From JAVBNO01 sp031551485 (GTDB taxonomy: Bacteria > Bacillota > Clostridia > Oscillospirales > Ruminococcaceae): 64,000 nt of DNA. The position numbers and the translations under genes are program-made. The stretch spans positions 13,756 through 77,755 of the forward strand of contig JAVBNO010000027.1 in the NCBI GenBank assembly GCA_031551485.1, in the 5' to 3' direction. Shown here one piece after another: positions 8,346-17,011 of this stretch; the first letter of the stretch is position 1, and each line of letters begins with the position of its first letter. The notes under the pieces are model-generated. The model saw only the letters and a program-made list of their open reading frames with translations, did no database searches and was not told the DNA's origin.

Positions 8346-9299
8346 TTACAGGCCGTTCACCACATTGGCAGGATGGCCCGCCAAATAGTTTTGCACATTG
8401 GACACCACCACTTCCAAAAGGCGAATCCGTGTATCTTTGGGCGCCCAGGCAATGTGGGGGGTAATGATACACCGGGAATTGCGCACAAGGGGATTATCTG
8501 CCTTGGGTGGTTCAGCAGACAGCACATCCACCCCTGCAAAAAACAGCTTGCCACTATCCAGCGCGTCGGACACGGCCTGTTCATCCAGCACAGGGCCGCG
8601 CGCCGTGTTTAGAAGGATAGCGCCATTTTTCATTTTAGCAATGAATTCTCGATTTACCATACCGCGGGTACTGTCGGTCAACGGGCAATGGAGGCTCACC
8701 ACATCCGAGGCCGCCAACAGCTCATCCAGCGGCACAAAGGGATATTTCCCTCCTATTTGGGGATGGCGGCGATAGGCCAGCACCTGCATGCCCATGGCGG
8801 CGCAGATGTCTCCCACAAGGTTGCCGATTTCCCCCATACCCACAATCCCGATGGTTTTATCCCGAAGCTCGATAAGCGGTATGCCCTGCTGAGCTTTATC
8901 CACCACATGAATCCAACGGCCCGATTTGACGTAGTCGTTATATTGGGAGATGCCATTTACGATTTGCAATAAAAGCGCCACTGTCGTCTGGGCCACCGCA
9001 TGGGTGCTATATGACGGAACATTGCAAACGGTGATGCCAGCCTCGCGGGTGGCCGCGATGTCAATGAGATTATAGCCGGTCGAAAAAAGGCCGATATAGC
9101 GCAGCCGGGGGCACTGGTGAATGACCTCGGCGTCAATGACAGTACGATTTGCATAAATATGTTCCGCGTCGCCAATGCGCTCGATGACCAGCTCTTTGGG
9201 TGTAGTGTCATACACGGTAAGCGGCCCAAACTGTTCCAGCCCCGCCCAGGTCACGTCCCCCGGGTTGACCAGATAGCCGTCCAATATAACCTGTTTCAT
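8346..9299 (-). CDS. D-2-hydroxyacid dehydrogenase (NAD-dependent)
   Basis: 317 aa. The ATG at 9299 is preferred over the TTG before it because AGGGGG lies 8 nt upstream. A Rossmann motif TIGIVGMGEIG is near residue 146. The catalytic Arg of NTARGPVLDE, Glu of DVLSAEPP and His of ITPHIAW are all present. Family members reduce 2-oxoacids such as glyoxylate, hydroxypyruvate or phenylpyruvate with NAD(P)H. The sequence resembles the glycerate dehydrogenase branch, but the substrate cannot be fixed. It stands alone, divergent from tspO. Confidence 0.9.
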   Translation of the reverse strand: MKQVILDGYLVNPGDVTWAGLEQFGPLTVYDTTPKELVIERIGDAEHIYANRTVIDAEVIHQCPRLRYIGLFSTGYNLIDIAATREAGITVCNVPSYSTHAVAQTTVALLLQIVNGISQYNDYVKSGRWIHVVDKAQQGIPLIELRDKTIGIVGMGEIGNLVGDICAAMGMQVLAYRRHPQIGGKYPFVPLDELLAASDVVSLHCPLTDSTRGMVNREFIAKMKNGAILLNTARGPVLDEQAVSDALDSGKLFFAGVDVLSAEPPKADNPLVRNSRCIITPHIAWAPKDTRIRLLEVVVSNVQNYLAGHPANVVNGL

Positions 9300-9324
9300 C
9301 AAGAAAACCCCCTATATCAAACGC

Positions 9325-9353
9325 CCCGGGTTTCGTATATTTAAGAACCCGGG
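9325..9353. promoter_or_regulatory. Inverted repeat between divergent genes
   Basis: Perfect arms CCCGGGTT and AACCCGGG separated by 13 nt, between the dehydrogenase and tspO start codons. Could be an operator or a leader hairpin. Confidence 0.4.
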
Positions 9354-9422
9354 ACGCATATCATTGAATGTATGCCTTAAAAATGACACTGTGTAACTGC
9401 AACCACAATAAGGAGGCACGCT

Positions 9423-9896
9423 ATGTCCGGCGTCATTAAACTCAGACAACTGGTTACCAATATCTTGCTGACAACCGTCGTATCGATCCTCAGCGCAATG
9501 GCCAGCGGGCCGATCGCCGACGCATATCATCGTTTGCTGCTTCCCCCTTGGGCGCCTGCAGCGGAAATGTTTTCTTTTGCATGGACAGTGTTGGCTTTGT
9601 TTATGGGCACAGCCTGTTACATGGCGACCATGAATATGCCCAAACCAAAACGCTGGTACATTTATATCGCCCAGCTGGTGCAAATCCTGTTGCTGGCCGT
9701 TTGGGCTCCTCTGTTTTTTCGCTATGGTAATTTCACGTTATGCTTTTGGTTGGCGGTGCTGCTGGCCGGCGCCGTTTTAGCCAATATGTTCTCCTTTTGG
9801 CAGCTGGATACCCGGGCCGGCATGCTGCTCATACCCGCGCTGTGCTGGGCCATATGCATTGCCTGCCTTGCATTTGATATCGTCCAGTTGAATTAA
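9423..9896 (+). CDS. tspO: TspO/MBR family protein
   Basis: 157 aa with AAGGAGG 7 nt ahead of the ATG. Five transmembrane helices can be traced. Family marks include LLLPPWAPAAEMFSFAWTVL after helix 1, a WAPLFF motif in helix 3, and FWQLDTRAGMLLIPALCWA near the end. TspO proteins bind porphyrins, hemes and cholesterol-like ligands and are linked to stress and tetrapyrrole handling. The gene converges on the PfkB kinase with only 3 nt between stop codons and no visible terminator. Confidence 0.9.
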   Translation: MSGVIKLRQLVTNILLTTVVSILSAMASGPIADAYHRLLLPPWAPAAEMFSFAWTVLALFMGTACYMATMNMPKPKRWYIYIAQLVQILLLAVWAPLFFRYGNFTLCFWLAVLLAGAVLANMFSFWQLDTRAGMLLIPALCWAICIACLAFDIVQLN

Positions 9897-9899
9897 TGA

Positions 9900-10838
9900 T
9901 CAAGGCAGCGGCTGAATGGAAACCTGTGTCAAAATGTTGGCAAACGTTAGTTTATGAGGCGGCTGGGTGCCTTCCAGCATACAGGCCGCTGTGCCAAATG
10001 CCACCGCCGCGGCCAAGCATTTGGAAATAGAATGCCCCGAACGCACACCAATGATAAAGCCGGCCAGCAAACTGTCGCCCGCGCCCACCGTCGATTTAAC
10101 ATCGACCTCCGGCACAGTGGCCAGCCAGTTGCCCTGTACCCCCGTGTAAAGTGCCCCGTCTCCGCCCATGCTAACCAGGCAGTGGTGCACACCCGCTTCT
10201 ACAAAGGGCTTACAGGCCGCTATAATCTCGGCAGGAGTAGTGAGTTCTTGGCCCACCATTTTTTCCAGTTCACTGAGGTTTGGTTTGATCACCCATGGTT
10301 TTTGGGTAATAATATCTGTTGCGGTAACCGAAACGCTGTCAAACGAAATGGCTGCGCCAAGGTTTCGCAGATGGTCACAGATTTCGCCCAACAGTTTATT
10401 ACTGATACCATCGGGCAGCCGGCCCGAGATGACCACAAGAGTATCCGGCTTCACAACCTCCGTCAGCGTATCTTTGATACGCCCAATGGTATCATAATCT
10501 ACCACAAAGCTTTTGCGGATAAAGCGGGCCAAATTGGACTGGTTATTGGCAATGGAAATGTTTTCGCGGGTGGAACCGTCCACCTCGATGATGCGGTAGT
10601 TAAAATTTTCGTCTTCCAAAAGCCGGCGCAAAAGCGCCAAATTATCCCGCCCTGCCAGAAGCACTGCTGTGTTTTCCACCTCATAATGCCCCAAAACACG
10701 GGACACATTGACCGCTTTGCCGCTGGGATCCTTGCGTTCGGTCTGTACAACCATCTCTTCGCCCAAGGCAAACTCCGGAATCCATAAAGTCGTATCAATG
10801 GATGGATTCAGGCACAGTGTAACGATATGTTTACACAA
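9900..10838 (-). CDS. PfkB-type sugar-phosphate kinase (1-phosphofructokinase / tagatose-6-P kinase branch)
   Basis: 312 aa from a TTG with GGTGGGGGG about 8 nt upstream. The start TLCLNPSIDTTLWI and the glycine motif PSGKAVNVSRVLG are typical of the FruK/LacC branch. The C-terminal PfkB signature TVGAGDSLLAGF carries the catalytic Asp. The expected reaction is ATP-dependent phosphorylation of fructose-1-phosphate or tagatose-6-phosphate. No fruR or fruA PTS gene lies nearby, so the exact substrate is open. Confidence 0.85.
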   Translation of the reverse strand: MCKHIVTLCLNPSIDTTLWIPEFALGEEMVVQTERKDPSGKAVNVSRVLGHYEVENTAVLLAGRDNLALLRRLLEDENFNYRIIEVDGSTRENISIANNQSNLARFIRKSFVVDYDTIGRIKDTLTEVVKPDTLVVISGRLPDGISNKLLGEICDHLRNLGAAISFDSVSVTATDIITQKPWVIKPNLSELEKMVGQELTTPAEIIAACKPFVEAGVHHCLVSMGGDGALYTGVQGNWLATVPEVDVKSTVGAGDSLLAGFIIGVRSGHSISKCLAAAVAFGTAACMLEGTQPPHKLTFANILTQVSIQPLP

Positions 10839-10988
10839 ACGGGATACCCCCCACCTCTGCGATCACAAAGCGCAATTGCTCTGCCGGTTATCGCATAATT
10901 GTGTCCTCATTATAGACAAATCCAACCGGATAAACAAGCAAATAGGTGCCAATTTTCCCGTTTGCGACCTCTTTTGGCATTTTTCCTA

Positions 10989-13145
10989 TTATTCGCCGAA
11001 ATGTTTGAAAATATTTGTGATTCGATCCATAAAGCTTTTCTTGGGTGATTTGGCAGTTTCCGCCTTGGCCGGTGCTTGTGTCAATGATGCTTCTGCCGTC
11101 GCATAGGCAGCCTTGTAAAGCATAATCTGGCTGTCAATGCTCCGTCCGTCTGCAGCAGATGGTGTTTGACGAATATAGCCGCCATCTTGCTGCATCACCC
11201 GGGCTTTCACATTGTCCTGTAACAGAAGCTCCAGCATATCCATAATACGATCCTGCAACTTTATGTCCAGAACAGGCACGGCGGCCTCCACACGGCGTTG
11301 GGTATTGCGGGTCATTAAATCGGCCGAGGATAAATACATTTTCCGCCGTTCGCCCGTGCCGAAAACGAAAACGCGGGAATGCTCCAAAAAGCGGCCCACA
11401 ATGCTGATGATTGACACATTTTCTGTAACGCCGGGAATACCTGGCGTCAGGCAGCAGATGCCCCGCACAATCATTCTGATTTTAACGCCACACTGGGATG
11501 CCTCCACCAGTTTATCTAAAATATCAATATCGGTCAGGGAGTTTAGTTTGAGTAAGATGGCTCCCTGACCGCCCTTTTGTGTTTGGACCATTTCCCCGTC
11601 GATCAGGGCCAAAATCCGGTCCTTGAACGCCAGCGGGGCCACAAGCAGTTGGGAGGTGCGTTCGGTAAATTCCCCCAATGCCAAACTGTCAAAAAGGCTG
11701 ACGGCATCCAGGCCAATATCCACATTAACAGTCATGAGCGAAAGGTCGGTATACAGCCGCGCGGTAATCTCGTTGTAGTTACCCGTGCTAAGCTGAGTAA
11801 TATATTGAATACCCCCGCCCGTTTTGCGGGTAATCAGCAGCAATTTGCAGTGCACTTTATAATCATCCATGCCATAGGTGATGGTGATGCCTGCTTCCTC
11901 CATCCGCCGGGAGTAGTGAATATTGCTCGCTTCGTCAAAACGGGCCCGCAGCTCAATGACCGCGTGCACATCTTTACCCTTTTCCGCCGCCTTGATCAGT
12001 GCCTCTACAACCTGGGATTCCTTCGCCACCCGATAAAGACAAATTTTAATAGAGATGACATCCCGATCCTCTCCTGCTTCCTGCAAAAGTTGAATCAGCG
12101 GTCTTGTGGATTCGTAGGGAAAGGAGAGCAGAATATCCTGCTTTTGAATCTGGGTGATCATGGATTCGTTTTCCTTCACCATTGGGGAGGGTTGGGGCGT
12201 AAGCTTGGGGTAAAACAGCGAGCGGTTACGGCTATGCCCCACAAGTTCCTCCAGTTGCGGCAGAAAGCCAATATCAAACGGGACATCCGCGAAGAAAAGT
12301 TGATTTGGCGCAATGCTCAATTTCTCCCGCAGATGCTTGAGCATCTCCCCTTTTTGTCCGAAACGAACCTCCAACCGCACAGGCATCATTTTTTTGCGAT
12401 TTTTAAGCAATTGCTCCATCGCGTCACGATAATCAATGTCGTAATCAAACAGTGCTTCATCCACCGCCAAATCGGCATTGCGGGTAACGCGGAACATCAT
12501 TTTCTTGATCGGCTTATAACGCCCGAACACCAAGTCGCAATAGTGGTAAATAACATCCTCGGCCAAAGCAAAGCGAATGCCCGGCCCACCCAACCGAATA
12601 ATCCGGCTGATTTGCGGTACCGGCGGAATCATGCCCAATTTGACAAAGCTGCCCTTGGTGCTCAGTTGAACGCAAATATAACACTCTAGATTATGCAAAA
12701 AAGGAAACGGATGGTGCTTATCAATAATTTGAGGGGAAATGACAGGGCGCAATTCGTTTTCAAAATAGCTGCGCAAATATCGGTCGTCTTCATCGCTTAA
12801 ATGATTGATATCCACTTGCTCGATGCCCACCTGCAAAAGCGCGGCCGCGATCGACTTGTAGCTTTCCGTGCGGCAAAGCTCCAGACGGCGTGTCTCGGCA
12901 AATATGCCGTCCAACTGTTCTTTCACCGTAAGACCCGATTTGTTGTCTACATCCTCGCCGCCCACCGTGCTGCGTTCGCAAAGGCTGCCCACCCGAATCA
13001 TGTAAAACTCGTCCAGATTGCTGGTATAAATGCCGGCAAACCGCAGCCGTTCCATCAGCGGAATGCTGGGATCTCGGGACTCTTCCAGCACCCGTTCATT
13101 AAATTTAAGCCAGCTCAATTCCCGATTCTGATAACTGCTGTCCAT
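10989..13145 (-). CDS. ppk1: Polyphosphate kinase 1
   Basis: 718 aa, usual length. The N-domain starts NRELSWLKFNERVLEE and NLDEFYMIRVG. The catalytic part carries CLYRVAKESQVVEALIKAA, ELRARFDEASNIHYSRRME and YGMDDYKVHCKLLLI; the His of the VHCK motif is the expected phospho-acceptor, and the second conserved His is in NIHYSR. It polymerises the gamma-phosphate of ATP into polyphosphate, reversibly. AAAGGACG serves as ribosome site. A terminator separates it from ftsZ upstream. The last 60 residues are a low-complexity Ala/Lys-rich tail. Confidence 0.97.
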   Translation of the reverse strand: MDSSYQNRELSWLKFNERVLEESRDPSIPLMERLRFAGIYTSNLDEFYMIRVGSLCERSTVGGEDVDNKSGLTVKEQLDGIFAETRRLELCRTESYKSIAAALLQVGIEQVDINHLSDEDDRYLRSYFENELRPVISPQIIDKHHPFPFLHNLECYICVQLSTKGSFVKLGMIPPVPQISRIIRLGGPGIRFALAEDVIYHYCDLVFGRYKPIKKMMFRVTRNADLAVDEALFDYDIDYRDAMEQLLKNRKKMMPVRLEVRFGQKGEMLKHLREKLSIAPNQLFFADVPFDIGFLPQLEELVGHSRNRSLFYPKLTPQPSPMVKENESMITQIQKQDILLSFPYESTRPLIQLLQEAGEDRDVISIKICLYRVAKESQVVEALIKAAEKGKDVHAVIELRARFDEASNIHYSRRMEEAGITITYGMDDYKVHCKLLLITRKTGGGIQYITQLSTGNYNEITARLYTDLSLMTVNVDIGLDAVSLFDSLALGEFTERTSQLLVAPLAFKDRILALIDGEMVQTQKGGQGAILLKLNSLTDIDILDKLVEASQCGVKIRMIVRGICCLTPGIPGVTENVSIISIVGRFLEHSRVFVFGTGERRKMYLSSADLMTRNTQRRVEAAVPVLDIKLQDRIMDMLELLLQDNVKARVMQQDGGYIRQTPSAADGRSIDSQIMLYKAAYATAEASLTQAPAKAETAKSPKKSFMDRITNIFKHFGE

Positions 13146-13187
13146 TACAAGACGTCCTTTCTTCTACCCTGTCTTCCACAATACAAA

Positions 13188-13207
13188 GGGCAGGTAAATA
13201 CCTGCCC
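13188..13207 (-). terminator. Terminator of the dcw cluster after ftsZ
   Basis: Perfect stem GGGCAGGTA / TACCTGCCC with a 2-nt centre; on the minus strand TTTGTATTG follows. It lies between ftsZ and ppk1. Confidence 0.65.
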
Positions 13208-13233
13208 CCGTCCGAAAAAAACTTTTGTTTGTA

Positions 13234-14364
13234 TTAATTTTCAAACAACTTAATAATGTCATCAAAACCGTCGTCTTCGCTGACCTCTCCATAGGCGGCA
13301 TCCGACTGGTGATAGGAAGAATACGGGGTATGAGGCTGCCCCGCGTGTCCCGGCTGAGGCTGCGCCCCGGCGCCTGCATAGTGGGGGGCACTGCCGGCCT
13401 CATTGGTGGCAAAGTCGGTGGCAATCACCGTAATTTGAATCTCGTCTTCCAGCCTGTTATCAAAGGCCACACCCCAAATAAGATTGACATTGGGATGGGC
13501 AGAATCGTGGATCATCTTGGATGCAATGTTGATATCGGCCAGGTCGACATTGGGGGAAGTGATAAAGTTGACGATAACGCCCTTGGCACCGTTGATGGAA
13601 GTCTCCAAAAGCGGCGACTGGATCGCCATGTCGGCCGACCGTTCCGCCTTGTCCTTGCCCTGGGCTTTGCCCACGCCCATGTGGGCGTAACCCGCACTCT
13701 TCATCACGGCGGTCACATCGGCAAAGTCGAGGTTGACCACACCCGGAATATTAATGAGGTCGGATATACTTTGTACTGCTTGCCGCAATACGTCGTCGGC
13801 GGCGGCAAAAGCATTAAACAGCGTGATCTTTTCTTCCGAAACCAGCTCCAACCGGTCATTGGGAATCACCAGAAGCGCATCGACGTGTTCCCGCAGCAAT
13901 TGGATACCGGTTTCCGCTTGCTCCATACGCCGGACACCTTCAAATTCAAAGGGCTTGGTCACAACGCCAACCGTCAAAATACCCAGCTCATGGGCAATCT
14001 GTGCGATGACCGGCGCGGCCCCCGTGCCTGTTCCCCCACCCATACCGGCGGCGATAAACACCATATCGGTGCCTTTCAATGCCGCGGCAATTTCCTCGCG
14101 GTTTTCCGCTGCGGCCTTTTGCCCTTTTACCGGGTCGCCGCCCGCGCCCTTGCCGCGGGTAAGCTTGTCCCCAATATGTAGCTTATAAGTAGCCTGTGAA
14201 AAACGTAAAGCTTGCATATCTGTATTAATCGATACAAAATCAACGCTGGACATGCCGGACGCAATCATACGGTTAACCGCATTTCCGCCACCGCCGCCAA
14301 CGCCGACCACCTTAATCGATACTATTTTTTCAAAATCAGAATCCAGATCGATATTCATGATCAT
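13234..14364 (-). CDS. ftsZ: Cell division protein FtsZ
   Basis: 376 aa. The nucleotide-binding motifs are clear: VVGVGGGGGNAVNRM near the start, the tubulin signature GGGTGTGAAP, and the T7 catalytic loop NLDFADV with its Asp. FtsZ is the tubulin-like GTPase that forms the division ring. The globular core ends near residue 315 and is followed by a Gly/His/Gln/Pro-rich linker. The C-terminus reads FDDIIKLFEN and lacks the usual IPxFLR-type peptide that binds FtsA, SepF or ZipA. It is the last gene of the dcw cluster. Confidence 0.98.
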   Translation of the reverse strand: MIMNIDLDSDFEKIVSIKVVGVGGGGGNAVNRMIASGMSSVDFVSINTDMQALRFSQATYKLHIGDKLTRGKGAGGDPVKGQKAAAENREEIAAALKGTDMVFIAAGMGGGTGTGAAPVIAQIAHELGILTVGVVTKPFEFEGVRRMEQAETGIQLLREHVDALLVIPNDRLELVSEEKITLFNAFAAADDVLRQAVQSISDLINIPGVVNLDFADVTAVMKSAGYAHMGVGKAQGKDKAERSADMAIQSPLLETSINGAKGVIVNFITSPNVDLADINIASKMIHDSAHPNVNLIWGVAFDNRLEDEIQITVIATDFATNEAGSAPHYAGAGAQPQPGHAGQPHTPYSSYHQSDAAYGEVSEDDGFDDIIKLFEN

Positions 14365-14563
14365 CCGTATGTTCCCCCTGTAAATTCAGCTGCCATGACA
14401 CGCTGCAGCGCATAATGAAACTAATTATATTAAATGTAACAGATTCCGTATGTGAAATCAATACTGAACACCTACTTTTTTCCAATATTGTACTACAAAT
14501 TGTGTCGTTTTTTGTGCAAGCGCCGGCTTTGACTCAATATCTTGGATAACGTCTAAAGAAAAC

Positions 14564-15487
14564 CTAATTTGCTTCCTGGGTACTGTCGCTTTGGGCACCA
14601 TCTTCGGCAGCCGCTTCTTCGCTTTCTCCAGGCGTTTGCAAAACGCTGGACGGACGGGCCCGCAGCTGGCCAGGGTTGGAAGCATCCAGCACCCCTTCAA
14701 AAGTTGGCTCCAGCTCCTCCTCGATAACACGTTTGGCAAATGCGAGCTTTTTCTCCATCTCCCCTTCGCTGCCAAGATGAATTTGAATTCGGTTCTCATA
14801 AGTAAATACAATATCCAGCCTGTCCGATAAATCAATGTTGTCTACACCGGAAAATCCGATTGTCTCCAGGGCTTTGGAAACATACTGAAGCATTTGCACG
14901 TTTTCCCACAGCGCTTCGTCCATTTTCTCGCCGCCCTTGCCTGCAATGGTGCCCACACCGTTGACCACGGGTACGTCGGGAATAGGAGCCAAAAGGCCTG
15001 TCTCTAAAATACGCCCCTGGGTGCTAATCAAAACATATTGGTCCGCGTTGACAATGTTCGCCATGGGAACCGCTTCTGAAATATTAATTTGGACAGCAGG
15101 CGGAAACGCCTTTTTAACCGTCACACTTTCGATGTAAGGGTAATTGGCTACAAGCACCTCTTCAATCCTGTTGGCATCCATTCGCAGCAGGTTGTCCCCC
15201 ACGGCAATGCCTGCCGATTGAATCAGTTCGTCCCGGGCATAGCGGTTGGTGCCGCTGATGGTAATTTCATTAACCTTAAAAAAGACGGTGAGGCACAAAA
15301 CCAAAGCGCCCACCAGTGTGATTAACACCAATAACGCGTAGGCAATTGTATTTCTGCCCCGCCGCCTGCGCCGTTTGGGCGCTGCCTGCGGCGCCCGGGC
15401 AGCACGTCGCTGCCGCGGTGCCGTCCCGCCGGCCTCCTGTTGGCCGCCATGATCATCAATACCGTAAAAATGGGACATTCTCTCCAT
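14564..15487 (-). CDS. ftsQ: Cell division protein FtsQ/DivIB
   Basis: About 307 aa from the ATG at 15487, which has AGGGGAAGAG upstream; an earlier ATG at 15505 is possible. A cytoplasmic Arg/Lys-rich head (APKRRRRRGRN) precedes one transmembrane helix. A POTRA domain follows (VNEITISGTNRYARDELIQSAGI, then DANRIEEVLVANYPYIESVTV). The C-terminal tail is acidic and disordered. FtsQ/DivIB joins FtsL and FtsB outside the membrane to control septal peptidoglycan synthesis. It follows murA by 32 nt. Confidence 0.92.
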   Translation of the reverse strand: MERMSHFYGIDDHGGQQEAGGTAPRQRRAARAPQAAPKRRRRRGRNTIAYALLVLITLVGALVLCLTVFFKVNEITISGTNRYARDELIQSAGIAVGDNLLRMDANRIEEVLVANYPYIESVTVKKAFPPAVQINISEAVPMANIVNADQYVLISTQGRILETGLLAPIPDVPVVNGVGTIAGKGGEKMDEALWENVQMLQYVSKALETIGFSGVDNIDLSDRLDIVFTYENRIQIHLGSEGEMEKKLAFAKRVIEEELEPTFEGVLDASNPGQLRARPSSVLQTPGESEEAAAEDGAQSDSTQEAN

Positions 15488-15519
15488 TTTCTCTTCCCCT
15501 ATCATTTCATTCTGTCCTA

Positions 15520-16782
15520 TCAGCTATCCGCACTCCTCAAACGGATGCCTGCACCGAGAGACGATAAATTCTCGGCAAAGTCTTCATATCCCCGCAATAT
15601 ATGCTTGATCTCGTTAATTTCACTTGTACCTTCGGCCGCCAATGCGGCCACAACCAGCGCGGCGCCCCCCCGCAAGTCGGTGCAGCGTACCTGCGCGCTG
15701 TGAAGCTTTTCCACGCCTTCCACCACAGCCACACGTCCCTCCACTTTAATGTCAGCCCCCATACGTGCCAACTCGCCCACATGTTTGTATCGGCTTTCAA
15801 AAATATTTTCCACAAACACAGATGTGCCGTCGGCAATAGCTGCCATAGACATCACAGGCGACTGCGCGTCGGTCGAAAAGCCGGGATATGGCATCGTGCG
15901 TACCATTTTGATGGGATGCAAGCGACCCTTGCTTTGTAAATGGATCGCGTCATGCGCGATATCCATGGAACAGCCCACCTCTTCGAACACAGGGATGACG
16001 GCGGCCATATGGTCGGGGCATACATTTTGGATGATGATGTCGCCGCCTGCGGCCGCAGCCGCACATAGATAAGTGGCGCCGGCAATACGGTCCGGAATAA
16101 CGTCATGCTCGCAGCCATGAAGGCGTTTTACCCCTTTGATAAAGACCGTACCATCTTTGCCAAAATGAATTTTGGCCCCGCAGCTTTGCAAAAATGCGGC
16201 CAAATCCACAATCTCCGGTTCGCGGGCCGCATTATAGATGATCGTTTCCCCTTTGGCCAGCACCGCCGTCAGCATAATATTTTCCGTAGCCCCCACACTG
16301 GGAAAAGGCAAATGAATCGACGCGCCGTGAAGGCCGTTTTTCGCGCTGCAGTCCAAATAGCCGTGATTTTCGTTAATTTCCACACCCAATTTACGCAGCG
16401 ACGACAGGTGCATGTCAATGGGCCGTGGGCCCAATTCACAGCCACCCGGCATAGACACAACCGCTTTACCATAACGGGATACGACGGCACCCAGAAACAC
16501 AATGGAAGACCGCATCTCGCTCATCAGCGTATCGGGAATTTTATAGTCGCCGTGGGGATGGCTTGTCACCACAATGGTACTTTCTTCCTGGTGTGTGCTG
16601 CAACCCAAATACTCCAAAATATTCATGGCAGCATTGACATCCGTCAGCATGGGGCAATTATGTATGACGCTTTCTTCACTTAACAAGGAGGCCGCCAAAA
16701 TGGGCAGCACCGCGTTTTTAGCGCCGTGAATATTGATTTTTCCCTCCAGCCGTTTTCCACCTTCGACAACATATTGATCCAT
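15520..16782 (-). CDS. murA: UDP-N-acetylglucosamine 1-carboxyvinyltransferase
   Basis: 420 aa, the normal MurA length. The ATG at 16782 has GGAAAGGATG upstream; an upstream in-frame extension of 30 residues lacks a ribosome site. The start GGKRLEGKINIHGAKNAVLPIL and the loop VVSMPGGCELGPRPIDMH are diagnostic. The loop Cys that attacks phosphoenolpyruvate (and is the fosfomycin target) is present. It adds enolpyruvate to UDP-GlcNAc, the first committed step of peptidoglycan synthesis. It has its own candidate promoter and a leader hairpin. Confidence 0.97.
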   Translation of the reverse strand: MDQYVVEGGKRLEGKINIHGAKNAVLPILAASLLSEESVIHNCPMLTDVNAAMNILEYLGCSTHQEESTIVVTSHPHGDYKIPDTLMSEMRSSIVFLGAVVSRYGKAVVSMPGGCELGPRPIDMHLSSLRKLGVEINENHGYLDCSAKNGLHGASIHLPFPSVGATENIMLTAVLAKGETIIYNAAREPEIVDLAAFLQSCGAKIHFGKDGTVFIKGVKRLHGCEHDVIPDRIAGATYLCAAAAAGGDIIIQNVCPDHMAAVIPVFEEVGCSMDIAHDAIHLQSKGRLHPIKMVRTMPYPGFSTDAQSPVMSMAAIADGTSVFVENIFESRYKHVGELARMGADIKVEGRVAVVEGVEKLHSAQVRCTDLRGGAALVVAALAAEGTSEINEIKHILRGYEDFAENLSSLGAGIRLRSADS

Positions 16783-16809
16783 ACGCTTTGCATCCTTTCC
16801 AGACGATGA

Positions 16810-16845
16810 AGAATTGCTGGGTACAAAAAAGGAACCAGCAATTCT
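16810..16845 (-). promoter_or_regulatory. Leader hairpin before murA
   Basis: Perfect 11-bp arms, AGAATTGCTGG and CCAGCAATTCT, around a 14-nt loop that is T-rich on the transcript. It ends about 28 nt before the murA start codon. It has no T run after it, so an mRNA stability or translation-control element is more likely than a terminator. Confidence 0.55.
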
Positions 16846-16930
16846 TATGGAGAATCCGGCGGAAACGCACAAAACAGGGGTAAATGATCTACCAAGTGTT
16901 TGTGTTGCCGCAGAAATCCCTGCAAAGCAT

Positions 16931-16960
16931 ATTATGCTGTCATATTATTTGGGGTGCCAA
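16931..16960 (-). promoter_or_regulatory. Candidate internal promoter for murA
   Basis: TTGGCA and CATAAT with an 18-nt spacer on the minus strand, in the murG-murA gap. Confidence 0.4.
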
Positions 16961-17011
16961 ATGGGCATAATCTGAGGATTTTTTGCCTCCCAAAAGCAAT
17001 AGAAGCGCAAA

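Noticed and set aside
11577..12689. Long plus-strand ORF opposite ppk1
   Set aside because: Shadow of ppk1; no ribosome site and no protein-like pattern. The same holds for plus-strand ORFs at 13225-14181, 21921-23015, 24144-24776 and 60296-61279.
14365..14563. Small ORFs in the ftsQ-ftsZ gap
   Set aside because: They are the tails of out-of-frame shadows without ribosome sites; the gap appears to be non-coding.
16801..16960. murA leader considered as a T-box or riboswitch
   Set aside because: No T-box sequence, no specifier loop and no terminator/antiterminator pair; only one simple hairpin.
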